From Achromobacter dolens (lineage in GTDB: Bacteria > Pseudomonadota > Gammaproteobacteria > Burkholderiales > Burkholderiaceae_B), in contig NZ_CADIJW010000023.1 of the NCBI RefSeq assembly GCF_902859745.1, positions 1-64,000 of the forward strand: DNA of 64,000 nucleotides, written 5' to 3'. Within the stretch, counting starts at the first letter, position 1; each line of letters begins with the position of its first letter. The notes under the pieces are model-generated. The model was not told the DNA's origin. It saw only the letters and a program-made list of their open reading frames with translations, and did no database searches. Shown here one piece after another: positions 51,001 to 58,799 of the stretch. The translations under genes and the position numbers were made by a program.

Positions 51001-52042
51001 CGAGGGCGCGGGTCCAGTTGCGCCCGGCACCGGGACGGGCCGCCGCGCGCGACAGCAGTTCCTGGGCCTCGGCGTTGCGGTCCTGCTGCATGCGCACCAG
51101 CCCCAGGCCGCCCAGTGCGTCCGGATCATTGGGGGTGGCGCGCAGCTTTTCCTGGAACGCGGCTTCGGCCGCGGCCAGGTCGCCGTTCTTCAACGCCGCG
51201 AAGCCGCGCACCAGGCGCGCATCCTGGCGCCAGACCGGCGCCGGCGCGCCGCGTTTGGCCGACGGATTGTCGAGCACCGCGCGCACTTCCTTGTCGTCCG
51301 GATGCGCCGCCAGATAGGCCTCGAACAGCGGCTTCTCGCTGGCGTTCGGCGCGCCCAGCCAGATCAGGCCGGCGCGCCAGCTTTCGGTGGCGTCGGCGCC
51401 GACGTCCTTGCGTTGCGCCAACTGCGCCAGCATGCGCACGCCGTCGGCGCGCCGGTCTTCGTCGCGGATCAGGTGCTTGGCCAGGGCCAACTGGACGTTC
51501 GGATTGCCGGGCGTCTCGCGCGAGAGCCGCTGCAGGCCGGTGATGGCGCGCGACAGGCCCTTGTCCGAATAGCCGAGGAAACTGTAGTACTCGAGCGCGA
51601 TCTCGCCCTGCGGCTCGCGGCCCTGCAGGGCCTGGTCGTAGGCCTGCATCGCCTTGTCGATCTCGCCCGAGGCCGCCAGCATGCGCGCGCGGTCGAGGTC
51701 GGCCGCGGCGGCGCCGCCGGCCAGGCCAATATCCTGCTGCAGGCGCTTGGTGAAGGTGCCGTTGGCGTTGAGCTGCTTGAGCCGGGTCAGGTAGCCCTGG
51801 GCATCGTCCAGGCGCTTTTCGCGCACCGCCGCCAGCCCAAGGCCGTACATCGCCTCCTGCTGCGAGGGATCGGACAGGAGCAGCTTTTCCCAGGCCTGCG
51901 CGGCGCGCTTGGAGTCGCCCTGGTTCTGCCAGTAGCGTCCCTGCTCCAGCAGCGAAGCGGTGGCGGCCGGTTGGGCCCAGCCACTCTGGTGCATCAGGGC
52001 GGCCAGAACGCCGATGGCCAGCTTGTGGCGGTTCAAGGACAT
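48080..52042 (-). CDS. bcsC: Cellulose synthase outer-membrane exporter BcsC
   Basis: BcsC guides nascent cellulose through the periplasm and across the outer membrane. The 1320-residue protein has a signal peptide (MSLNRHKLAIGVLAALMHQSGWA). A very long array of TPR repeats runs to about residue 800; typical repeat pieces are GNATGAYNAIGRAYASAGDM and NDPEAVRGLADVLAQTGR. The C-terminal BCSC_C beta-barrel spans about residues 925-1320. The frame is intact and full length. The start at 52042 has GGAG five bases upstream and overlaps the bcsZ remnant by 10 bp. The cellulose synthase genes that should lie upstream are missing. Confidence 0.93.
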   Translation of the reverse strand: MSLNRHKLAIGVLAALMHQSGWAQPAATASLLEQGRYWQNQGDSKRAAQAWEKLLLSDPSQQEAMYGLGLAAVREKRLDDAQGYLTRLKQLNANGTFTKRLQQDIGLAGGAAAADLDRARMLAASGEIDKAMQAYDQALQGREPQGEIALEYYSFLGYSDKGLSRAITGLQRLSRETPGNPNVQLALAKHLIRDEDRRADGVRMLAQLAQRKDVGADATESWRAGLIWLGAPNASEKPLFEAYLAAHPDDKEVRAVLDNPSAKRGAPAPVWRQDARLVRGFAALKNGDLAAAEAAFQEKLRATPNDPDALGGLGLVRMQQDRNAEAQELLSRAAARPGAGRNWTRALAGVRYWNLLDQAEAARQRGDGDGARKLLEQAIRLDGNATGAYNAIGRAYASAGDMANAEKTYRYVLARHKNDPEAVRGLADVLAQTGRAEEALRLVDALPAGQTGDVSRLRAAVMAGQAREAEKRGDTAGARRMLEDARRTDPRNPWTTYELARLLLRSGESVRAQQIMDETLRVQPDSADALHANALFASERGEWGRAYDILARIPENRRTPEITRFQRNVWVHEQAAQASRLAQSGDAAQARQRLAGLQAAAGNDPELLGAIAQAYIDAGDTPQALAVMRPLVDGSRPAGPDVLIPYSSVLLKSGDDAGTAAVLRQVQKLPMDADQHRSFQDLVSLYTVRQAEAMRQRGDLVAAYDILQPVLKRRPDDPLAQGALARMYVAAGDRDKALAIYRGLQARDPDNAQLQIAVAGIAAEADDWRSAEASMDKALALAPNDPDVLAGAARIYRSRGKTGRAAALYQQAIAAQQARGGGTMVASGAAPANYADGNPFVGLPGQRSRSTRVTQVMGEALNDPQVPTYGAGYGTGYAAGYGASYDGAPMVSRQEPYVIAGAQDSRAAANPPAAYGGGAASPTLQRELDEVMQERSAEVRVGGFVRSNNGEAGMSKMTEIDAPIEALIPAGDGKISLRATPVTLDAGRLGDDYSSNSRFGGGPVAATAQQAGLVGGAGKQRDSGVGLSVGYTMQGLSADIGTTPLGFEYSNVVGGVRLNGPIDRGAGTWYSVDLSRRAVTDSLVSFAGARDDRTGQRWGAVTATGVGGQIGMDNKDYGVYAYGSWRSLDGHNVESNSRTEVGTGIYWNLTRETNRMLTAGLNLGAIFYDNNQRFFTYGHGGYFSPQQFYALSFPVTWAQRDGRFTYKLQGSVGLRHFKEDGADYFPTSGGMQAAANAANRAVYGAPATYEGQSRTGVGYNLAAAGEYQLSPNLFLGGTMAMDNATDYRQYVGGLYLRYAFYPQTRPLDLPVNPYQSPYAR

Positions 52043-52434
52043 TTCTTCTCCCACTCCAATGACACACGGCCGGTGGCACCGAACCGGTACCGCTGCTCGA
52101 ACCAGCCCATCCCGAACAGGCTGAGCACGTAATCGTAATAAGGCGGCTGCTGAACCGCCAGCCGCGCAGGGGCCTGGCTGGCAGCCCAGGCCTCGCGCAC
52201 GCGCCGCAACTGTCCCTGCAGCAGGTCATTCTGCCCGCGCGCCTGGAAATACGGCAACAGGGCGGCCGAGAAACCGAACGGCCCCTGGCCCTGGACTTGG
52301 CCGCTGTCCACGTCCACTGACTCGGGCGGCACGCCCGTGGCGCCGACGGCGGTGGCCATGCCTGACAGCGCAGCCAGTAGCGGCCGGGCGGCGGGATCTT
52401 CGGCCGGCGTCATGCCAGCCCACAGATCAGCGTC
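52033..52434 (-). pseudogene. bcsZ: C-terminal fragment of endoglucanase BcsZ
   Basis: The frame encodes DADLWAGM and then about 125 residues typical of the BcsZ (GH8 cellulase) C-terminus: PESVDVDSGQVQGQGPFGFSAALLPYF and YYDYVLSLFGMGWFEQRYRF. BcsZ normally has roughly 370-400 residues, with catalytic acid and base in the missing N-terminal part. Upstream of DADLWAG the frame stays open but encodes only an out-of-frame reading of the EpsL-like gene, so the fragment has lost its start and its activity. It ends 10 bp inside the bcsC start, the native bcsZ-bcsC arrangement. Confidence 0.85.
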
Positions 52435-52440
52435 TTGGGG
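52410..52440. other. Fusion junction between an EpsL-like gene and bcsZ
   Basis: Within about 30 bp, homology switches from the EpsL-like frame (ARWDYSPKT) to the bcsZ frame (DADLWAGM), which is in a different reading frame on the same strand. Both partner genes are incomplete on the junction side. This is the signature of a deletion or recombination joining two operons of the same orientation. I saw no insertion sequence at the site. Confidence 0.75.
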
Positions 52441-53243
52441 CTGTAGTCCCAGCGCGCCGCGACGAAAGCCTCGTTGTCCGTGTAGCGGTCGTCGATGGTC
52501 GCGACCAGGTCCGGCGTGCGGCCGTAGTAATCGACCTGGGTATGGCGCAGGCCCGTCTGCGCGAAGGAGCGGCCGAACCCGGCATAGCGCGCCGACAGTT
52601 GCCAGCCCTGGTCCTTGCGGTCATACAGGGTGCGGTTGATGTCCTGGTCGTAGCGCGTGCCGTTGGTGAAGACGCCGAACACCGGCAGCGTCAGCCGCTC
52701 CGAGATGCGCAGGCCCAGCTCGGCCGACTTGTTGTCGCGCGTCTGCAGGTCGCGGTCGGGCCAGGTGCGCGCCATGTTGGGATTGAGCTGGCTCTGGTAG
52801 CCGTAATCGAAGCGCCCGGCGAACAGCCGGCCGGCGCGCCAATGCAGCGTCGACAGCATGTTGCCGGGCTGGTGGTCGAGCTGCCGGTTATTGCTGTAGC
52901 GGGCATCGGCCAGCGTGCCGCCCACGTCCAGCCGGGTGTCGTCGGACAGCAGCGGCATGCGCAGCCCCAGGCCGACCGAATTGACCCAGACGCCCGCGCC
53001 CCGGATGTCGGAAGACGACTGCGGCAGGCGCGCGGGATTGCTCTGGTATTGGTAGGAACTGCCCAGTTGCACGGCGTAGTCGGCCGGCCCCGGCGCGCCC
53101 ATGGCCTGGACGCCGCACATCATCAGGCTGGCCGCGGCCAGCTTGCGTCCGATCGTGACCGTGCTTCGCTTGGCCCCGCCATCCAAGGCAAGGCTGGCGC
53201 CGGGGCGCAAGATCACGGCGCCGAGCCGCGCCGCTTGCGCCAT
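52410..53243 (-). pseudogene. Truncated EpsL-like outer-membrane beta-barrel protein
   Basis: The frame encodes 277 residues. A signal-like stretch (KLAAASLMMCGVQAMGAPG) is followed by beta-barrel strands such as SSYQYQSNPARLPQSSSD and WRAGRLFAGRFDYGYQSQ, as in EpsL-type exopolysaccharide proteins, which are usually near 390 residues. It stops abruptly after ARWDYSPKT with the unrelated tail LICGLA, produced by reading into bcsZ sequence. The true N-terminus is uncertain: the ATG at 53243 overlaps the WecG-like gene by 31 bp, and a TTG start further in is possible. A barrel lacking its last strands is unlikely to fold. Confidence 0.75.
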
Positions 53244-53977
53244 TGCCGCCAGCAAAGTCCCAGGAAGCGTGGATCGTCGACCAGATACCGGCGCCACAGG
53301 CGGCGCGGGTTGCTGGCCAGGCGCCACAGCCATTCCAGGCCGATGCGCTGCATCCACATGGGCGCACGGCGTTGCAGGCCGATGGCGAATTCCATGGCCG
53401 CGCCCACGCAAAGCAGGATCCCCCCGGGCAACTCGCCGGCGTGATGCAGCACCCAGTGTTCCTGCTTGGGCATGCCCACGCACAGGAAGACCACGTCGGG
53501 CCGGCGTTCGCGCACACGGTCGGCATAGGCCTGCCCCTCGGGTCCGAGCGGATCGAAGCGCATCGAGGGGCTGACGATATCGATGTTCAAACCCGGGTAA
53601 TACTGCGCGAAACGCGCGAGCAGGTCGGGCTCGGAGCCAGGCATGCCGCCCAGCAGCATCACTTGCCAGCCCTCGCGCTGGGCGCGCTGGCACAGCGCGA
53701 CGAACAGGTCGGAACCGGTGATGCGCTCGGGCAGCGGCTGGCCCAGGAAACGGCTGGCCCACACCACGGGCATGCCGTCGGCGAAGATGAAATCGGCCTT
53801 GGCGTAGCGCTCGCGGAATTCCGGCGAGGCATCCAGGCGCACCACATGATCGACATTGGGCGTGACCACGATGCGGGCGCGACCGTCGCGGCGCACGGCC
53901 GCCTGCGCCAGGCCCTCGACGGCCTCATCGAAGGAGACTGCCGCGATATCGAGGTCGAACAGCCGCACGACGGGCAT
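53213..53977 (-). CDS. WecG/TagA/CpsF family glycosyltransferase
   Basis: This 254-residue protein belongs to glycosyltransferase family 26, which adds ManNAc-type or other sugars to lipid-linked intermediates. Family motifs are TPNVDHVVRL, FIFADGMPVVWASRFLG, VGMPKQEHW and LCVGAAMEFAIG. The C-terminal basic amphipathic tail (RRLWRRYLVDDPRFLG) is used for membrane binding. The start MPVVRLFDLDI (53977) matches the family N-terminus; in-frame extension to 54112 is possible but would run into the divergent promoter region. It is divergent from the Wza-like gene and overlaps the truncated EpsL-like gene. Confidence 0.9.
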   Translation of the reverse strand: MPVVRLFDLDIAAVSFDEAVEGLAQAAVRRDGRARIVVTPNVDHVVRLDASPEFRERYAKADFIFADGMPVVWASRFLGQPLPERITGSDLFVALCQRAQREGWQVMLLGGMPGSEPDLLARFAQYYPGLNIDIVSPSMRFDPLGPEGQAYADRVRERRPDVVFLCVGMPKQEHWVLHHAGELPGGILLCVGAAMEFAIGLQRRAPMWMQRIGLEWLWRLASNPRRLWRRYLVDDPRFLGLCWRQWRKRRGSAP

Positions 53978-54132
53978 GACGGGGATATCGTCGTTCGCAG
54001 TTCCGCGGGGGTCGGATACGTGCTCTGAACTGTGCAAGGAGGATCTCGCTACGAAGGGCGGTAAGCTCGGGAACAATGGTCTCACGTTTGCGTTTGAGAA
54101 AACCACATCCATCGAGCCGGCACGCGCGTATT

Positions 54133-54145
54133 GTATTTAAAATAC
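54133..54145. promoter_or_regulatory. Palindromic AT-rich site in the divergent wecG-like / wza-like promoter region
   Basis: GTATTT, one A, then AAATAC: a perfect 13-bp palindrome in an AT-rich island between two divergent exopolysaccharide genes. It is a candidate operator. A -10-like TACTAT occurs at 54171-54176 without a clear -35. Confidence 0.4.
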
Positions 54146-54216
54146 CCATAGTGTGGCGTTTTGCTTCGGCTACTATTGGACGCGCGCAACCTTTAACCAA
54201 AGGATCGGAGAATAAC

Positions 54217-55368
54217 GTGGCGTGTCTGACGACGATATGGCGGAAAGCGATGTTGGCGGCGCTGCTGGCCTGTGCGCATGCGGCGGGCGCGCAGGACCTG
54301 CCGATCCCCGACCCCGTGTCCCCGTCCCGTCCGGCGGCGCCCTCGCCCGACAACGACTTCAAGCGCTACAACGCGCCCTACGAGTCCCCCGCCTACACCC
54401 CGCCCGCCCCCATTGGCGCACCCGTGCGCCCGCAGCCGACCCCGCCGGTCGCCGCTCCGCCCGCGCCGCCCGCCGCCTACACGCCGCCGGCCGTGCCGCC
54501 CGCGGTCAAGAGCGGCAGCGGTGATCGCGGCACCGACCGCCACATGGCCGGCAACCGGTTGCCGGAAAACGGCGTCGTGCCCACCCCGCGCCAGGCCGCC
54601 GTGGCGCCGGCCGACCCGGCCCTGGAGCAGGCCATCGGCAGCGCCATCGGCGCGGTCGGGCCGGGCGACACGCTCAACATCAACATCCTTGGCACCGGCG
54701 GCACCCAGGCCCGCGCCACGGTCGATGCCGACGGCCAGATCGTGGTGCCGATGCTGGGCAACGTCCGCGCCTCGGGCCTGACGCCCGCGGCCATCGGCAA
54801 ACGCATCGAACAGGACCTGCGCAGCAAGGGCTACATGACCGATCCGCAGGTCGCCGTCGAGGTCGTCACGCTGCGCAGCCGCATCGTGTCGGTGCTGGGA
54901 CAGGTCGCGAGGCCGGGCCGCTACCCCATCGAAGGCAAGCTGTCGGTGCTGGAACTATTGGCCATGGCCGGCGGCGCCACGGGCGGCGCTGGCGACGTTG
55001 CCACCCTGGTGCGCCGCGCCGGCGGCGGCAACGACCGCATCAATCTCTACGTGGGCAATCGCCAATCGCCCTCGCAAAGCCTGCAGGACACCGAGCTGCA
55101 ACCGGGCGACGTGGTGTTCGTGCCGGAAGCGCCGCGCTTCTACGTCTACGGCGAAGTCGGCAAGCCCGGCGCCTATCCGTTGGAACAGGGCCTGAACGTC
55201 ATGCGCGCCCTGGCGGTCGCCGGCGGCCTGACGCCGCGCGCGTCCGACAGCCGCATCGACCTCAACCGCACGGACGCGCTGACCGGCGAGATCACCGACC
55301 GACGCGCCAAGCTGACCGACGCGGTCCAGCCCGGCGACGTCATCCACGTCAACGAGCGCTTCTTCTGA
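54217..55368 (+). CDS. Polysaccharide export protein, Wza family
   Basis: In this 383-residue exporter of the OPX family, an N-terminal export signal and a proline-rich spacer (PPVAAPPAPPAAYTPPAVPP) precede the poly-export domain (VGPGDTLNINILGTGG... VDADGQIVVPMLGNV, from about residue 150) and SLBB domains (VSVLGQVARPGRYPIEG; FYVYGEVGKPGAYPLEQG). The start is GTG at 54217, fixed by GGAG six bases upstream. The signal ends in LLACAHAAGA: C19 could be lipidated (LLAC) as in Wza, or AGA could be a normal cleavage site. It heads a five-gene plus-strand operon and overlaps the next gene by one base. Confidence 0.9.
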   Translation: MACLTTIWRKAMLAALLACAHAAGAQDLPIPDPVSPSRPAAPSPDNDFKRYNAPYESPAYTPPAPIGAPVRPQPTPPVAAPPAPPAAYTPPAVPPAVKSGSGDRGTDRHMAGNRLPENGVVPTPRQAAVAPADPALEQAIGSAIGAVGPGDTLNINILGTGGTQARATVDADGQIVVPMLGNVRASGLTPAAIGKRIEQDLRSKGYMTDPQVAVEVVTLRSRIVSVLGQVARPGRYPIEGKLSVLELLAMAGGATGGAGDVATLVRRAGGGNDRINLYVGNRQSPSQSLQDTELQPGDVVFVPEAPRFYVYGEVGKPGAYPLEQGLNVMRALAVAGGLTPRASDSRIDLNRTDALTGEITDRRAKLTDAVQPGDVIHVNERFF

Positions 55369-56129
55369 TGAACCGCCGCAGCCTGCTCTCGGCCCTGCTG
55401 CTGGCCCCGGGATGCGCCGCGCTGCCCGCATGGGCGCGCGACCAGCGCATCTACGCCGTGGTGGTCGGCGACTCCATCGCCGAAGGCGAGATCCAGCGCA
55501 AGGGCCGCCTGAACGTGCAGGGCCAGTTCGTGCCGGACTATCCGTCCAATCCGGGCCAGCTCTCCTACGACCTGGCGCGCTATTCCGGCGTGTTCCATTT
55601 CAACCATGGCATCGGCGGCCAGATGTCGGCGCAGGTCCGCGCCCGCTGGCGCCGCGACGTGCTGGCCGAGGAATACGATCCCGGCGATGGCCGCGGCGCG
55701 CGCACCCTGCCCGCCGGCTCGCGACCGAGCCTGGCGTATCTGCATGTCGGCATCAACGATGTCGCCGTCGGCATGGTGCCGCTGCAGACCCTGCAGGACA
55801 ACTTCACCTACTTCGCGCGGACCACGGCGAAACTGGGCATCCCGCTGGTCGTGGACAACGTCGGCGCCTACCTCGGCATGACGCCGCCCATGATCGAGCT
55901 GACCCGCGCCTTCAATGCCTGGCTGCTACAAGACCTGCCGCGCCAGTACCCGCATGTGCGGGTCGTGGACTACCTGTACTGGTCCAGCGGCGGCACCAAC
56001 GATTTCCTCAAGCTGGCGCCGGGCATGTTCGCCGACGGCGTGCATCCGAACATCGCCGGCTATACCGCCTTCGCCGGCTACATCCACGAAACGCTGAAGC
56101 TGCCGGCGGGCGCCGCCGTGCGATACTGA
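55368..56129 (+). CDS. Exported SGNH/GDSL hydrolase of the exopolysaccharide cluster
   Basis: In this 253-residue protein a signal peptide (MNRRSLLSALLLAPGCAALPAWA) precedes the four SGNH blocks: GDSIAEG (S36), HGIGGQ, HVGINDVA and DGVHPN (D223, H226). It probably works in the periplasm as an esterase or acetyl-transferase/esterase on the polysaccharide. An in-line TGATG couples it to the Wza-like gene. It has no close resemblance to WssF apart from the fold motifs. Confidence 0.85.
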   Translation: MNRRSLLSALLLAPGCAALPAWARDQRIYAVVVGDSIAEGEIQRKGRLNVQGQFVPDYPSNPGQLSYDLARYSGVFHFNHGIGGQMSAQVRARWRRDVLAEEYDPGDGRGARTLPAGSRPSLAYLHVGINDVAVGMVPLQTLQDNFTYFARTTAKLGIPLVVDNVGAYLGMTPPMIELTRAFNAWLLQDLPRQYPHVRVVDYLYWSSGGTNDFLKLAPGMFADGVHPNIAGYTAFAGYIHETLKLPAGAAVRY

Positions 56130-56184
56130 TGCCCTTGGTCCGCGCACGCGCGGCACCAGGCTTGCGGCGCCTGCCCGGAGCGAC

Positions 56185-57870
56185 ATGATGATCCTGGACG
56201 CCAACACCATTCCGAACGGCTCGACCCTCACCGCCGACCTGTGCATCGTCGGCGGTGGCGCCGCCGGCATCACGCTGGCCCTGGCCCTGCTGGACAGCGG
56301 CCTGGACGTGGTGCTGCTCGAAAGCGGCGGCCCGGCCGAGGACAAGACCACCCAGGCGCTCTACGCGGGCAGTGTCGCCGACGCCCGCATGCACCCCGAG
56401 CCCGAGCGCTACCGCCAGCGCCGCATGGGCGGCTCCACCACCATCTGGGGTGGCCGCTGCATGCCGTTCGATCCCATCGACTTCGAGCCGCGCGACTACA
56501 TCGCGCACAGCGGCTGGCCCATCAGCCTGGACGACCTGCGGTCCTACTACCCGCGCGCCAACCAACTGTGCGAAGCCGGCGATTTCGCCTACACCGTCGA
56601 GACCGCCTTCCATCGGCCCGTGCGGCCGATGATCGAAGGCTTCGACAGCCCCGAGTTCTCCACCGATACCCTGGAACGCTTCAGCGTGCCCACCGATTTC
56701 GGCTGGCGCTATGCCGAGCGGCTGCGCCAGGGACCGGTGCGCGTGCTGCAGCATGCCAACCTGTGCAAGCTCGACAACGGTGCGGCCGGCGCGCCCGTTG
56801 GCCCGGCCCGCGTCCGCACGCTGGCCGGCAACAATGTCTTCACGGTCCAGGCGCGCGCCTACGTGCTCGCCACCGGCGGACTGGAAACCGCGCGGCTGCT
56901 GCTCGCCAACCCCGGCGCCAGCGGCCGCGGACTGGGCAACGCGCACGACGTGGTGGGCCGCTACTACATGTGCCACATCGCCGGCACCATCGGCAACGTC
57001 GACCTGGCCGGCGCCCGTTCCGTCTGGCACGGCTACGAGGTTTCCGACGAAGGCATCTATTGCCGCCGGCGCCTGGCGCTGCAACCCGAGGCGCAGCGCC
57101 GCCTGCACGCGGGCAACTTCATCGCGCGCCTGCACCATCCGCGCATTCCGGACCCTGGACACGGCAGCGGCGTCCTGTCGGCGCTGTACCTGGCCCGGCC
57201 CGTCGTTCCCTACGAATACGCCAAGCGCCTGTATGGCGACACGCCAGGTTCGCTCGGCCTGTGGCTCAGCCACCTGCGCAACGTGTTGCTGGGCGCCCCG
57301 GCCACCGCGCGCTTCATGTGGCACATGCTGACTGAACACAAGCTGGCCGCGCGCAAGTTTCCGTCCATCATCGTCCACCCGCGCAACCGCCGCTACAGCC
57401 TCGATTTCCACGCCGAACAAGAGCCCAACCCCGACAGCCGCGTCACGCTGGGCAATGACGTCGACGCGCTCGGAATGCGCCGCCTGCACATCGACTGGCG
57501 CTACACGCCCCGCGATGTTGCCACCGTGCAGACCGCGCTGGCGGCGCTGGCCGAGGCCCTGGCCGCCAGCGGCGTGGGCCGCTTCGACTACGACCCTGGG
57601 CAGGTCGAGGCCGAGATGACGCGCTATGGCGCCTACGGCGGTCACCATATCGGCACGGCGCGCATGGGGAACGATCCGCGCGACAGCGTCGTCAACGCCG
57701 ACTGCCGCGTGCACGAAACCCCCAATCTGTACGTCGCCGGCTCGGCGGTCTTCCCGACCTCCGGCCAGGCCAACCCGACCCTGACCATCGTCGCGCTGGC
57801 CCTGCGCCTGGCCGATCACCTGCGCCGCGTTCACGCGTCAAGCGGCGCAGCCACGGAGACCCGCACATGA
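56185..57870 (+). CDS. GMC-family FAD-dependent oxidoreductase
   Basis: In this 561-residue protein an FAD-binding Rossmann motif (CIVGGGAAGITLAL, residues 20-33) is followed by GGSTTIWGGRCMPFD near 87-101. The C-terminal half has HHIGTARMG (about 486) and the final FAD segment LYVAGSAVFPTSGQANPTLTIVALALRLADHL. GMC enzymes oxidise primary or secondary alcohols, sugars included. No signal peptide is seen, so it probably acts on a cytosolic or lipid-linked sugar. The next gene, an SDR, overlaps its stop (ATGA), suggesting the two enzymes act in series. The start may be the second ATG (56188). Confidence 0.87.
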   Translation: MMILDANTIPNGSTLTADLCIVGGGAAGITLALALLDSGLDVVLLESGGPAEDKTTQALYAGSVADARMHPEPERYRQRRMGGSTTIWGGRCMPFDPIDFEPRDYIAHSGWPISLDDLRSYYPRANQLCEAGDFAYTVETAFHRPVRPMIEGFDSPEFSTDTLERFSVPTDFGWRYAERLRQGPVRVLQHANLCKLDNGAAGAPVGPARVRTLAGNNVFTVQARAYVLATGGLETARLLLANPGASGRGLGNAHDVVGRYYMCHIAGTIGNVDLAGARSVWHGYEVSDEGIYCRRRLALQPEAQRRLHAGNFIARLHHPRIPDPGHGSGVLSALYLARPVVPYEYAKRLYGDTPGSLGLWLSHLRNVLLGAPATARFMWHMLTEHKLAARKFPSIIVHPRNRRYSLDFHAEQEPNPDSRVTLGNDVDALGMRRLHIDWRYTPRDVATVQTALAALAEALAASGVGRFDYDPGQVEAEMTRYGAYGGHHIGTARMGNDPRDSVVNADCRVHETPNLYVAGSAVFPTSGQANPTLTIVALALRLADHLRRVHASSGAATETRT

Positions 57871-58799
57871 AACAACGCATTCTGGTCCTGGGCGCCAATG
57901 GCTATGTCGGCCGGCGCGTGGTGTCGGCGCTGGCCGCCAGCGACTGGGCCGACCCGGTGGCGGGCGTGCGCCGCGCCCGGCAGCAAGGCCGCGAGATCGT
58001 TCTCGACGCCACCGACCCCGCCGCGGTCACGCGCGCCCTGGGCGAAGTCGACGCCGTGGTCAATTGCGTGGCCGGCTCTCCCGACGCCATGACGGCCGGC
58101 GCCCGCGCCCTGGTGGCCGCGCTCGACGCGCGCGAAGCGCGCCTGGTGCATTTCAGTTCCATGGCGGTCTATGGCGCGGCGCGCGGCGACATTGGCGAAG
58201 ACCATCCCGTGGCCGCGAACCTGCAAGGCTATGCCGGCGCCAAGGTCGAAGCCGAACGGCTGCTGGCCGCGCGCGAGACCGTCGTCACCTTGCGGCCGGG
58301 CTGCATCTACGGACCCGACAGTCCACAATGGAGCCTGCGCATCGCCGACCTGCTGCGCGCGCACCGCATCGGCGACCTGGGCGCGGCCGGCGACGGCTGC
58401 AGCAACCTCGTCTACATCGACGACGTCGTAGCGGCAGTGCTGGCCGGCCTGCGCACGCCGACCGCGGCTGCGGCCTACAACCTCGCCATGGCCGAAGCGC
58501 CCGACTGGAACGGCTACTTCCTGGCCTATGCGCGCGCGCTCGACGCCGTGCCGGTCAAGCGCATCGGCCCGCGCCGCCTGAAGATCGAAACGCATCTGCT
58601 GGCGCCGGTGCTGAAGATCGCCGAGATCGGCCTGCGACGCGTGGGCCTGCGCCTGCCGCCGCCGATTCCACCGTCGCTGGCGCGCCTCTGGCGCCAGCCC
58701 ATCCGGCTGGTCTCGACGCGCGCCGAGCAGCAGCTCGGGCTGCGCTGGACCTCCCTGCAGCAGGGTCTGGCGGCGACCGTCGCCGCCGCCCGGACATGA
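57867..58799 (+). CDS. NAD-dependent epimerase/dehydratase family (extended SDR)
   Basis: In this 310-residue protein the NAD(P)-binding motif is LGANGYVG (GxxGxxG, residues 9-15). FSSMAVYG is followed by the active-site pair Y122 and K126 in GYAGAK, and then LRPGCIYGP. It belongs to nucleotide-sugar epimerases, dehydratases or reductases; the product cannot be told. It overlaps the GMC oxidoreductase and the following glycosyltransferase, each by 4 bp, indicating one translational unit. Confidence 0.87.
   Translation: MKQRILVLGANGYVGRRVVSALAASDWADPVAGVRRARQQGREIVLDATDPAAVTRALGEVDAVVNCVAGSPDAMTAGARALVAALDAREARLVHFSSMAVYGAARGDIGEDHPVAANLQGYAGAKVEAERLLAARETVVTLRPGCIYGPDSPQWSLRIADLLRAHRIGDLGAAGDGCSNLVYIDDVVAAVLAGLRTPTAAAAYNLAMAEAPDWNGYFLAYARALDAVPVKRIGPRRLKIETHLLAPVLKIAEIGLRRVGLRLPPPIPPSLARLWRQPIRLVSTRAEQQLGLRWTSLQQGLAATVAAART

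Noticed and set aside
53213-53762. Upstream extension of the EpsL-like frame through the WecG-like gene
   Set aside because: That part is an arginine- and alanine-rich shadow of the glycosyltransferase; barrel-like sequence begins only after about 53240.
58064-58795. Long 5' extension of the DGD glycosyltransferase frame through the epimerase gene
   Set aside because: The extension is the out-of-frame reading of the epimerase. The ATG at 58796 overlapping the epimerase stop is the natural start.
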